NCBI GenBank assembly: GCA_963704815.1
Contig: CAVPHU010000010.1
Location: 574,381 to 638,380, forward strand
Length of the DNA: 64,000 nt
Origin: DATKWD01 sp963704815
GTDB taxonomy: Bacteria > Actinomycetota > Acidimicrobiia > Acidimicrobiales > Salinilacustritrichaceae
Direction of reading: 5' to 3'
The notes below the pieces were generated by a model, which was not told the DNA's origin, searched no databases, and saw nothing but the letters and a program-made list of their open reading frames with translations. The position numbers and the translations under genes are program-made. Positions within the stretch are counted from its first letter, which is position 1. Each line of letters opens with the position of its first letter. Positions 33,202-41,426 of this stretch are shown in pieces.

Positions 33202-34647
33202 GTGACCCGGCCGAACCTGCTGCTCTTCATGCCCGACCAACTCCGGGCCGATGCCGTGGGTGCGTTCGGCAATCCGCTGGCGGTGACCCCCAACCTCGAC
33301 GCGCTGGCCGCCGAGGGCACCCGCTTCGACCGTGCCTATGTCCAGCACACGGTCTGCTCGCAGAGCCGGATCTCGATGTTCACCGGCTGGTATCCCCACG
33401 TCAGCGGCCACCGGACCCTCACCCATCTGCTGCGGCCCCACGAACCGAACGTGTTCAAGCGGCTGCGCGACGGCGGCTACCACGTCGCGCTCGCCGGAGC
33501 TCGGGGTGACATGCTCGGCGTCGGGGTGACTGCTGCCTCGTCGGACCGCTTCGGGTTCACCCGTCCACCCGACCTCGCCGACGTGGGCCGGTGGCACACG
33601 ACTCCCCACGACGAGGCCTCCAAGTGGTTCTACGCCTTCTACGGCGGCCCGGTCGACGACGACCTGTTCGAGCTCGACGCGGCCACGGTTGCCACGTCGA
33701 TCGACTGGGTGACCGAGGGCCTTCCCGAACCGTGGTGCCTGTTCGTGCCGCTGATCTATCCCCATCCCCCCTTCGTGGTCGAGCGGAAGTGGTACGACCT
33801 GCACGACGCACGCGACATGCCCGCGCCCGTTCCGCCGACGTTCGACGGCAAGCCCGGGTTCTACCGGGCCATCCACGAGCGCTCCGGCCTCGACCGCCTC
33901 GACCCCGAGGACTGGGCCGAGATCATCCGCACCTACTACGGGATGGTCAGCCGGGTCGACGACCAACTCGGCCAGGTCCGTCGGGCGGTCGAGCAGGCCG
34001 GCGCCGCCGACCGGACGGTGACGTTCTTCTTCACCGACCATGGCGAGTACCTCGGCGACTTCGGCCTGGTCGAGAAGTGGATGTCGGGGCTCGACGAGGT
34101 GCTCACCCGCAACCCGCTGATCATCCACGACCCGTCCATCGGGTCCGGGGTGGTCGACTCGTTCGCCGAGATGGTCGATCTCACGGCGACGCTCGAGGAC
34201 TACGCCGAGATCGCGCCGGCCTACACCCACTTCGGTCGGTCGCTGCGGCCCGTGATGGGCGACCCGTCGGCGGTCCACCGCGACGCAGCGTTCAGCGAGG
34301 GCGGCTTCGTCACCGCCGAACGGCACCTTCTCGAGGGCGGCACGGGCGGCATGTATCGCCACAAGCAGGAGCTCCAACACGATCATCCCGAACTGACGGG
34401 TCGGGCGATCTCGGTGCGGACCGCTGACTGGACCTACATCGAACGGCTCTACGAGCCCCCCGAGCTCTACGACCGGCGAGTCGACCCGCGCGAGACCACC
34501 AACCTCGCGGCCCGGCCCGAGCACGCCACGGTGGTCGGTGAGCACCGTGACCGCATCTTCCGTTGGTTGTTCGAGACCAGCGATGTGATTCCGTGGGACG
34601 AAGACCCGCGCATGGATCCCGAGCTCCGTGCCACGCTGCTGGGGTGA
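33202..34647 (+). CDS. Sulfatase family hydrolase
   Basis: 481 residues from a GTG. LLLFMPDQLRADAVG gives the first metal Asp residues; VCSQSRISMFTG (Cys52) is the formylglycine site, with Gln in place of the usual Pro/Ala of C-x-P/A-x-R. TFFFTDHGEYLGDFGLVEKW supplies later metal and catalytic ligands. The family cleaves sulfate esters, and related members cleave phosphonate or phosphodiester bonds. No secretion signal is seen, so it is probably cytoplasmic. No formylglycine-generating enzyme is in the window. The end overlaps the next GTG (GTGA). Confidence 0.88.
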   Translation: MTRPNLLLFMPDQLRADAVGAFGNPLAVTPNLDALAAEGTRFDRAYVQHTVCSQSRISMFTGWYPHVSGHRTLTHLLRPHEPNVFKRLRDGGYHVALAGARGDMLGVGVTAASSDRFGFTRPPDLADVGRWHTTPHDEASKWFYAFYGGPVDDDLFELDAATVATSIDWVTEGLPEPWCLFVPLIYPHPPFVVERKWYDLHDARDMPAPVPPTFDGKPGFYRAIHERSGLDRLDPEDWAEIIRTYYGMVSRVDDQLGQVRRAVEQAGAADRTVTFFFTDHGEYLGDFGLVEKWMSGLDEVLTRNPLIIHDPSIGSGVVDSFAEMVDLTATLEDYAEIAPAYTHFGRSLRPVMGDPSAVHRDAAFSEGGFVTAERHLLEGGTGGMYRHKQELQHDHPELTGRAISVRTADWTYIERLYEPPELYDRRVDPRETTNLAARPEHATVVGEHRDRIFRWLFETSDVIPWDEDPRMDPELRATLLG

Positions 34648-35084
34648 ACAGCGCAGACACCCAGATCACGAACCTGCTGTACCGCTACGCCGAGGCGATG
34701 GACCGCGGCGACTTCGAAGCGGCGGCGGCGTTGTTCGACGGGGCCGACCTCGTGGTGGCCGAGGGGGCGCCGTCGATCGACGCAGCGGCGATGCTGGCGA
34801 TCTGGCGCGACAACGTGATCGTTCACGGCGACGGCACCCCGAGGACTCGCCACGTCGTCACCAACCCGATCATCGAGATCGCAGACGATGGCCGAACCGC
34901 GACCTGCCGGTCGGTCTACACGGTGTTTCAACAGGTGGACGACGGGCCGTTGGCTGCGATCGTCTCGGGCCGGTATCACGACGAGTTCACGCTGGCCGAC
35001 CGAGGGTGGCGGTTCACCCGCCGCGACTACTCGCTCGTCGACCTCGTCGGCGACGTGTCCGCGCACCTCCGCCTCGGCCTCTGA
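34644..35084 (+). CDS. SnoaL-like / NTF2-like protein
   Basis: 146 residues from a GTG that overlaps the sulfatase stop. ITNLLYRYAEAMDRGDFEAAAALF and RHVVTNPIIEI, then GRYHDEFTLADRGWRFTRRDY follow the SnoaL_4 pattern. Translational coupling suggests that it acts on the sulfatase product or substrate class. Its stop codon is the first TGA of the dispersed repeat copy 3. Confidence 0.8.
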   Translation: MNSADTQITNLLYRYAEAMDRGDFEAAAALFDGADLVVAEGAPSIDAAAMLAIWRDNVIVHGDGTPRTRHVVTNPIIEIADDGRTATCRSVYTVFQQVDDGPLAAIVSGRYHDEFTLADRGWRFTRRDYSLVDLVGDVSAHLRLGL

Positions 35085-35222
35085 GGAGCTGCGCGGATAG
35101 AGCCAAGTTTCGCAGCTCCCCGCACTACCCGCTCCTGTCGCTCCTTCGTCGCGACGGGCCGCTCGGGCCCCGGCCGAGCACGGCTCCTGCTTCGCGACGG
35201 CGCCCATCCGCTCGCCCTCTGA
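35081..35222 (+). repeat. Dispersed stop-codon repeat, copy 3 (full length)
   Basis: Begins CTGAGGAGCTGCGCGGA, with the SnoaL gene's TGA inside it, and ends CCATCCGCTCGCCCTCTG. The 9-bp stem GGAGCTGCG/CGCAGCTCC near its left end could terminate transcription. It aligns over its whole length with copy 1. Confidence 0.85.
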
Positions 35223-35271
35223 ATTGCGATGCCGATTCAAGCCGGCCCGGAGAGTGGTCGATTGAGCAGAG

Positions 35272-37281
35272 ATGTGGAGCGGAGCGGGTCGTCTCGTCGT
35301 CGTCCTGGTTGCGGTGGCGACGTTCGCCGCGTCGCCCGTCGCGGCGTCCGCTGACGACACCGCTGACGACACCGCCGACCGATCGGCGGCGGCCGACTGG
35401 TTCCGCCCGGGCGCGCCGTTCAGCCACCAGTTCCCCGACCCGTCCGTCACCCCCATGGGCCCGCTGACCGCAGCCCACAGCACCAACACCGGGGGCGCAC
35501 ACCTGCCGGCGACCTGGACGACCGACTTCGCGACCTGGACGGCTCGCTCCGAGGAGCCCGACACCGCCGACCCGTGCTACGACGCGTACGAGAACGACGC
35601 CTGGGAGAACCCGGGCGTCGGGGTCCAGGTCTCGACACCGTCGCTCAGCAACGGCTGCACCCGCCGCGAGCTCTGGGCGCCGACGGTGGCGTTCGTCGGC
35701 AACACCTGGGTCGCGTTCGCGGCGTTCCGGGTCAGCGGCAACCGGTTCTGCATCTACCGGGCGTCGTCGACGACTCCCTTCGGTCCGTTCACGACGAGCC
35801 CGACCTCGGCCTTCGTGTGCGACACCGACCCGAACGGGTCCATCGACCCCGACCTGTTCGTCGATCAGAACGGCCGGGCCTACCTGCTCTGGAAGAGCGA
35901 GGGGGTGCCGGGCTCGGCTCCCACGCGGCTCTGGTCGCGCGAGCTCAACAGCAACGGCTCGGGTTGGAAGGCCGGATCGTCCAAGCGGATGCTCCTCCAG
36001 ACCACGCAGGCGTGGGAGATGAGCAACCCGTCGACCGGGGCCGGCCTCATCGAGAACCCCTCGATGGTGCGCTACGAGGGCCGGTACTTCCTGTTCTACA
36101 GCGGCAACGAGTACCGCACCAGCGCCTACGGACAGGGCGTGGCCCAGTGTTCCGGACCGCTCGGCCCGTGCACCAAGCGCACCACGAGCGGCCCGCTCGC
36201 CGGCCTCTCGGCCACCGGGCGTTGGGGCGCAGGCGGCGGCGACGCCTATGTCGACGACCGGGGCCGCCTGCTGCTGCAGTACCACGCATGGGATCGGAGT
36301 GGCGGCCAGGCCGCAGGTGGAGTCCGCCGACCCCACTCGGCCCATCTCGAACGCTCCGGTTCGACGGTTCGGGTCGTGCGGGCCGATGACAACCGAGGCG
36401 CAGGGAACGACTACCGCTGGAGCTACCGAGCCGGTGCCTACGACTCGAGCCCGCAGAGCATCGGCGGGACCTACACCCCGATCGCCGGCCGGTTCGGTGC
36501 CGACGCCGCCGAAGACGTGCTGTTCGTGGGCACGGCCGGCCGGAACGACTACCTGTGGAGCCACGCCGTGGGTGGGGGTCGGACGTCGTCGCAGATCCAG
36601 CGGGACGGCTCGTTCGTCCCGCTCGTCGGCAACTTCGACGGCGACGCCGCAGGCACTGACGACGTCTACTGGTACGCACCGCTTCGAGATGCGAACCACC
36701 CGTCCGTCGGCGGCAACGGCGACGAGTACTGGTTGACCACGCCCACCGGCGACCACGTGACGCTCAACAACCCGTCGGTCAAGAACGACGGGTTCTCGTT
36801 GCCGTTCGCAGGCGACTTCGACGGAGACGGAACCGACGAGATCTTCTTCTACGCCCCCGGGTCGACCCCGGATCAGATGTGGGAGCTGTCGGGGTCCTCA
36901 CCGCAGGTCAGGACCTACACCGTCGCCGGCTTCTACCAGTACCCACAGGTCGGTGACTTCGACGGCAACGGAACCGACGACATCCTCTGGTACGCACCTG
37001 GCACCCGGCCCGACTACGTCTGGTTCTTCGATCACGACGGGTCATACGAGACGTCACGCCGCTATGCGAACGGCGAGTACGTGCCGATGACCGGCGACTT
37101 CGACGGCAACGGCATCGACGACATCGTCTGGTACGGACCCGGGCTCTCGAACGACTACGAGTGGAACTTCGAGCCGGGCGGGACCTACGAGAGTCGGTCC
37201 CGGCGGGTGAACGGTCGCTACACCACGACGGTCGGAGACTTCGACGGCAACGGTCACGACGACATCCTCTGGTATTCCTAG
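35272..37281 (+). CDS. Secreted GH43-like beta-propeller with C-terminal FG-GAP-like repeats
   Basis: 669 residues. A Sec signal peptide is followed by a predicted cleavage at ASA. Residues about 40-360 resemble the five-bladed propeller of glycoside hydrolase family 43 (FPDPSV, LWAPTVAFVGNTWVAFAA, SIDPDLFVDQNGRAYLLWKSE, IENPSMVRYEGRYFLFYSG), including the spaced acidic residues. From about 370 to the end, repeats of the type GDFDGNGTDDILWYAPG supply Ca2+-binding FG-GAP/VCBS-like blades. It probably binds or cleaves arabinose- or xylose-containing glycans outside the cell. Confidence 0.75.
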   Translation: MWSGAGRLVVVLVAVATFAASPVAASADDTADDTADRSAAADWFRPGAPFSHQFPDPSVTPMGPLTAAHSTNTGGAHLPATWTTDFATWTARSEEPDTADPCYDAYENDAWENPGVGVQVSTPSLSNGCTRRELWAPTVAFVGNTWVAFAAFRVSGNRFCIYRASSTTPFGPFTTSPTSAFVCDTDPNGSIDPDLFVDQNGRAYLLWKSEGVPGSAPTRLWSRELNSNGSGWKAGSSKRMLLQTTQAWEMSNPSTGAGLIENPSMVRYEGRYFLFYSGNEYRTSAYGQGVAQCSGPLGPCTKRTTSGPLAGLSATGRWGAGGGDAYVDDRGRLLLQYHAWDRSGGQAAGGVRRPHSAHLERSGSTVRVVRADDNRGAGNDYRWSYRAGAYDSSPQSIGGTYTPIAGRFGADAAEDVLFVGTAGRNDYLWSHAVGGGRTSSQIQRDGSFVPLVGNFDGDAAGTDDVYWYAPLRDANHPSVGGNGDEYWLTTPTGDHVTLNNPSVKNDGFSLPFAGDFDGDGTDEIFFYAPGSTPDQMWELSGSSPQVRTYTVAGFYQYPQVGDFDGNGTDDILWYAPGTRPDYVWFFDHDGSYETSRRYANGEYVPMTGDFDGNGIDDIVWYGPGLSNDYEWNFEPGGTYESRSRRVNGRYTTTVGDFDGNGHDDILWYS

Positions 37282-37335
37282 GGGCGGCCGTTCCCAGGCT
37301 CTGTCAGAGTCTGTCGTTGCCCGAGGAGAAGACCG

Positions 37336-38301
37336 ATGACGATCACCGAGCGGCGCCCTGCCGATGCGTGCCTTCCGCCGATCCTGCTCGACCCCGTCGT
37401 TCCGGATCCCGAACGGATCAGGGCGATGGCGCAGGCCAACGGGCCCTACTTCATGCCCGCTCGCTATCTGGTGAGGTCGTCGGCCGCCTCCGACGCCTCC
37501 CGGACCGAGGAGGCGACCGCAGAGGTCCCGGCCTACCTGATCGGCCCGACGTTCCGTGGCGACTGGGCCGTGGGCGGGAAGCCGCAGGTGCCCGGTGCCG
37601 AGGGCCTGCTCCATCACGAAGGGTTCATCGACGCCGCTCGCGAGATGTGCGGGCCCGGCGTCGAGGCCGTTCCCGAGCAGGTCTACGTGAACCTCACCGC
37701 ACCGTCGGGGGGCCAGCCGTTCTCGCACGTCGACATCCCCGAGTTCGTCGGGGTCGACCGGACGAACGCACCCGGCTGGCTGCTCCAGGCGATGGGGTCG
37801 TCGAGGCTCTTCGAGGACGCGCGCATCACGATCATCACCGCGGTGGCCTGGTTCCACCATGGCGAGCGTGGCTTCTTCCGGTACTGGCCTCGTGGTCGTG
37901 GTGCCGAGAGCGTCCGCCACGAAGATGTGTGGAACACGGCGGTCGTGGGCGACAACGACTTCATGCACCACAAGGTCGAGCGGACCGGTCCGCGAGATCT
38001 CGCGCCGCCGGCGGGCATGACCATCGACACCCTGCTCGACCACGACGGCACCGACTGGCTGATCGTCGAGGACGGTCGGACCCTCGCCCGCTACGGCGAC
38101 GAGCACATCCGGCTGTCGCTCTCGTGGAAGGCGAAGGTCTTCGAGCCTGCCGTTCCGCCCGCGCTCGGGTTGGACGACGTGGTCGCCCGGTTCGCGGACG
38201 CGATGGGCGAGGAGTTTCCGGCTCGCTCGGTCGACGAGCTCACCGACGACCTCACCCGCATGGTCCTCAGCGCGAAGTGGAACGGCTACGTCGCCGACTG
38301 A
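37336..38301 (+). CDS. Putative 2-oxoglutarate/Fe(II)-type dioxygenase
   Basis: 321 residues; GAGGAGA lies 7 nt before the ATG. FSHVDIPEF offers an H-x-D iron pair, FMHHKVERTG a distal His, and EHIRLSLSWKA a candidate Arg for 2-oxoglutarate, the order of the cupin dioxygenases. Overall similarity to named families is weak. Trp-rich segments (WLLQAMGSS, AWFHHGERGFFRYW) may line a hydrophobic pocket. It lies alone between the secreted glycan protein and a monooxygenase. Confidence 0.55.
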   Translation: MTITERRPADACLPPILLDPVVPDPERIRAMAQANGPYFMPARYLVRSSAASDASRTEEATAEVPAYLIGPTFRGDWAVGGKPQVPGAEGLLHHEGFIDAAREMCGPGVEAVPEQVYVNLTAPSGGQPFSHVDIPEFVGVDRTNAPGWLLQAMGSSRLFEDARITIITAVAWFHHGERGFFRYWPRGRGAESVRHEDVWNTAVVGDNDFMHHKVERTGPRDLAPPAGMTIDTLLDHDGTDWLIVEDGRTLARYGDEHIRLSLSWKAKVFEPAVPPALGLDDVVARFADAMGEEFPARSVDELTDDLTRMVLSAKWNGYVAD

Positions 38302-38349
38302 CGGGTCGAGCGTTGAGGACACCGCCGGGTCCTCGACGCATCCGGTTCG

Positions 38350-39846
38350 TCAGACGCCGACCCTGGCCGGCGCCGAGACGAACTGCATGACGCCGTCGTC
38401 GAGCTCGGCGTCGCGGATCAGCGCCTGGTCCTCGCTGATCCGCTGGCTGTTGAGCCATGGGGCCCGGTCGCCCTGGCGGGGGAGCAGCGGCATCACCCGC
38501 TGCATGTAGCCGGCCGAGAAGTCGTCGATGAACGGACGTGCGTTCATGTCACCGTCAGAGGGCCGGAGCCGCGGGGTGCACTGGGTCGTGCCGGTCGCGC
38601 GCATGTGGTCGAGCAGGCGGCAGACGTACTCGGCCGTCATGTCGGCCCTGAGCGTCCACGATGCGTTGACGTAGCCGAACGTCGACACCAGGTTGGGAAC
38701 ATCGGAGTACGCGAGGCCCTTGTAGGTCCAGGTCCGCGAGAAGTCGACCGCCTCGCCATCGACGAAGAAGTCGGCCTCGGCCAGGGTCACGAGCTGCAGC
38801 CCGGTCGCCGTCACGATGATGTCGGCCGGCAACTCGGTGCCCGACTCGAGCAGGATGCCCGTGGGCGTGAAGCGGTCGATGCGGTCGGTGACCACCGACG
38901 CGTCGCCGTGGCGGACCGCCGTGAACAGATCGCCGTTGGGAATGAGGCAGATGCGTTGGTCCCACGGGTCGTACGTCGGGGTGAAGTCGGGATCGAGGTC
39001 GTAGTCGGGACCCAACGCCCGCTGCGCCCTCCGGAGCAGCAGCTTGCGAACCAGCCCGGGGTGCTTGCGTGTGGCGTTGTAGAAACGCTCCTGGCCCACC
39101 ATGTTCTTCTTCCGGGTGATCCGGTACGCCAGCTCGGCCGGCAGCACCTTGCGGAGCACCCGGTTGATCGGGTCACGGTCGGGCATGGCCACGATCCACG
39201 TGGCAGAGCGCTGGAGCATCGTGACGTGCTCGGCGTCGGCGGCCATCGAGGGCACCAGCGTGACGGCGGTCGCCCCCGAGCCGATGATCACGACCCGCTT
39301 GCCGGCATGGTCGAGATCCTCGGGCCACTCCTGGGGGTGCACGATCCGGCCCTCGAAGTCGTCGCGGCCCTCGAAGGTCGGGTTGTAGCCGCCCTTGTAC
39401 GAGTAGTAGCCCGAGCACATCGACAAGAAGTTGCACCGGATCCGGGCGACGTCGTCGGTGCCCGATCGTGTGGCGGTCAACGTCCACGTCGAGTCGGCAC
39501 TCGACCACTCGGCTCGGACCACCTGGTGGTCGAACCGGATGTGGCGCCGGATGTCGAACTCGTCGACCGTCTCGTTCAGGTAGTCGAGGATGGCTCCGCC
39601 TTCGGCGATCGACTTCTCGCCGGTCCAGGGCTTGAAGCCGAACCCGAGGGTGTGCATGTCGCTGTCCGAACGCACCCCCGGATAGCGGAACAGATCCCAG
39701 GTGCCTCCGAGGTCTGATCGGCCCTCGAGCACCGTGAACGTGCGGTCGGGACACATCGTCTGGAGGTGGTACGCGGCGCTGATTCCCGAGATCCCCGCAC
39801 CGACCACCACCACGTCGACGAACTCGGTCGACGCGGCATCGGTCAC
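38350..39846 (-). CDS. Flavin-containing monooxygenase (FAD/NADPH)
   Basis: 498 residues from the GTG at 39846. VVVVGAGISGISAAYHL is the FAD-binding motif, DLGGTWDLFRYPGVRSDSDMH is the signature that follows, and VVIIGSGATAVTLVPSM binds NADPH. This group (close to EthA-like monooxygenases) oxidises ketones or sulfides, sometimes by Baeyer-Villiger chemistry. The GTG at 39846 is preferred over one at 39855, because TATTGT lies 7 nt before it and overlaps the other GTG. Confidence 0.88.
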   Translation of the reverse strand: MTDAASTEFVDVVVVGAGISGISAAYHLQTMCPDRTFTVLEGRSDLGGTWDLFRYPGVRSDSDMHTLGFGFKPWTGEKSIAEGGAILDYLNETVDEFDIRRHIRFDHQVVRAEWSSADSTWTLTATRSGTDDVARIRCNFLSMCSGYYSYKGGYNPTFEGRDDFEGRIVHPQEWPEDLDHAGKRVVIIGSGATAVTLVPSMAADAEHVTMLQRSATWIVAMPDRDPINRVLRKVLPAELAYRITRKKNMVGQERFYNATRKHPGLVRKLLLRRAQRALGPDYDLDPDFTPTYDPWDQRICLIPNGDLFTAVRHGDASVVTDRIDRFTPTGILLESGTELPADIIVTATGLQLVTLAEADFFVDGEAVDFSRTWTYKGLAYSDVPNLVSTFGYVNASWTLRADMTAEYVCRLLDHMRATGTTQCTPRLRPSDGDMNARPFIDDFSAGYMQRVMPLLPRQGDRAPWLNSQRISEDQALIRDAELDDGVMQFVSAPARVGV

Positions 39847-39853
39847 CCGCCGC

Positions 39854-39863
39854 ACAATAGGTT
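39854..39863. promoter_or_regulatory. Interlocked divergent -10 elements
   Basis: ACAATAGGTT carries TATTGT on the minus strand (for 39846) and TAGGTT on the plus strand (for 39870), sharing two base pairs. Each is 6-7 nt from its start codon. Confidence 0.65.
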
Positions 39864-39869
39864 CTGTCG

Positions 39870-41067
39870 GTGGCTCCCGACCCGTTCGCTCCCGCCCCGC
39901 TCGGACCGATCACCCTGCGCAATCGGGTGATCAAGGCGGCGACGTTCGAGGGAGTCACGCCCGATGCCCTGGTGACGCGCGAGCTCATCGACTACCACCT
40001 CGCGCCGGCGTGTGGCGGGGTCGGCATGACCACCGTCGCGTACCTGGCCGTCTCCCCTGGCGGGCGGACCCATCGCGAGCTGCATCTGGCTCCGCGAGGA
40101 GGCGCTGACGGGCCTCGCCCAACTCGCCGACGAGGTCCACGAGACCGGCGCGGCGATCGCCGGGCAGATCGGCCACGCCGGGCTGGTGGCCAACCCCACG
40201 TCGAACGGTGCGCCGTCGATCGCGCCGAGCAAGAGCTTCAGCGCCATGGCGCTCCGACGGATCAGAGGCGCCGACGACGCCGACCTGATCCGGGTCCGCG
40301 ATGCCTACGCCAGCGGCGCGAAGCTGCTCGCCCGGGCCGGATTCGACTCCATCGAGATCCATCTCGGGCACCACTACCTGCTGAGCTCGTTCCTGGCCCC
40401 GGGTCTGAACAAGCGCACCGACCAGTACGGCGGCAGTCTCGAGAACCGGGCCCGGTATCCGCGATCGGTCGTCCAGGCCGTGAGGGAGGCCGTCGGCGAT
40501 CAGATGGCGGTGACGGCGAAGCTGAACATGGTCGATGCCATGCCCGGCGGCCTCAAGATCGACGAGAGCCTCGAATACGCCACGATGCTCGAAGCCGACG
40601 GATGCCTCGACGCGCTCGAGCTCACCGGTGGGGGCTCGTACGCGAACCCGATGTTCCTGTTTCGTGGCGATGTTCCGCTGGAGGAGTTCGCCGCCACCCA
40701 GCCCCTCCACATCCGCATGGCCCTCAAGGTCGCGGGCTCGAAGCTGCTGAAGAGCTATCCGTTCGAGGAGGCGTACTTCGCCGAGAGCGCGGCGACGTTC
40801 AAGGCCGAGCTCGATCTCCCCATCATCCTGCTCGGTGGCATCAACCGTCTCGACACGATCGTCCAGGCGATGGACGACGGGTTCGAGTTCGTCGCCATGG
40901 GCCGGGCGCTGCTCCACCAACCCGACCTGATCAACGAGCTGGCGGCCGGCGATCAGCTGGCAGGCGAGTGCATCCACTGCAACAAGTGCATGGCGAGCAT
41001 CTACTCGGGAACGCGTTGCGTGCTGGAGGCGCCGGCGCCGATCCGTGCCGGTGCCCCGATCGTCTGA
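39870..41067 (+). CDS. Old Yellow Enzyme-family NADH:flavin oxidoreductase (one frameshift)
   Basis: From a leaderless-type GTG the first frame gives PAPLGPITLRNRVIKAATFEG to GGRTHREL; near 40085-40095 the coding signal moves to another frame (LREEALTGLAQLADEVHE, GQIGHAGLVANP). HLGHHYLLSSFLAPGLNKRTDQYGG is the family's active-site stretch. The end, CIHCNKCMASIYSGTRC, looks like the Fe-S ligand region of 2,4-dienoyl-CoA reductases, but no second FAD/NAD domain follows. Joined length is about 398 residues. Reduction of an alpha,beta-unsaturated carbonyl is the expected reaction. Confidence 0.8.
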
Positions 41068-41077
41068 GCGAGCGGCC

Positions 41078-41344
41078 TCAGCGAGGCCAGTCGCCAGGCC
41101 GCCCGATCGGCGGGGTTGCGACCTTCAGCGCGTTCTGGGTGATGAAGAAGTAGATGAGGGCGAGCAAAATCCCGCCACCGGGCAGGAACAACCCGATCAC
41201 GAGCAGCACGATCCACTTCACCTTGCTCTTCCGTGCTTGTTCCCATTGCCAGGCCGGCCGACGAATGACGTCGATCAGTGCGAACACAGCGATGAACTCG
41301 ATGATGAACAGCGCCGCGTAGAGGAGGAACTCGAACAGGCTCAT
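41078..41344 (-). CDS. Small membrane protein (two helices, PLDc_N/DUF2516-like)
   Basis: 88 residues. FEFLLYAALFIIEFIAVFALIDV is the first membrane helix, followed by a loop RRPAWQWEQARKSKVKW and a second helix WIVLLVIGLFLPGGGILLAL. The arrangement resembles the small actinobacterial DUF2516 proteins and the N-terminal module of cardiolipin synthases. Function unknown. TAGGCT lies 6 nt before the ATG. Confidence 0.7.
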   Translation of the reverse strand: MSLFEFLLYAALFIIEFIAVFALIDVIRRPAWQWEQARKSKVKWIVLLVIGLFLPGGGILLALIYFFITQNALKVATPPIGRPGDWPR

Positions 41345-41350
41345 CGGCGG

Positions 41351-41356
41351 AGCCTA
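41351..41356 (-). promoter_or_regulatory. -10 element of leaderless small membrane protein gene
   Basis: TAGGCT on the minus strand, 6 nt from the ATG at 41344. Confidence 0.55.
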
Positions 41357-41372
41357 GGTGCCGCACCTCCGG

Positions 41373-41423
41373 GATTCTCTGCTGCTGGATGACCACCTGG
41401 TGGTCATCCAGCAGCAGAGAATC
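41373..41423. repeat. 51-bp palindrome, copy B (perfect)
   Basis: Two exactly complementary 25-nt arms around a single central T; the left arm begins GATTCTCTGCTGCTGG. It ends 3 bp before the stop of the PhyH-like gene and lies upstream of the small membrane protein, so it may terminate the former. It pairs with copy A at 11192. Confidence 0.9.
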
Positions 41424-41426
41424 GGG

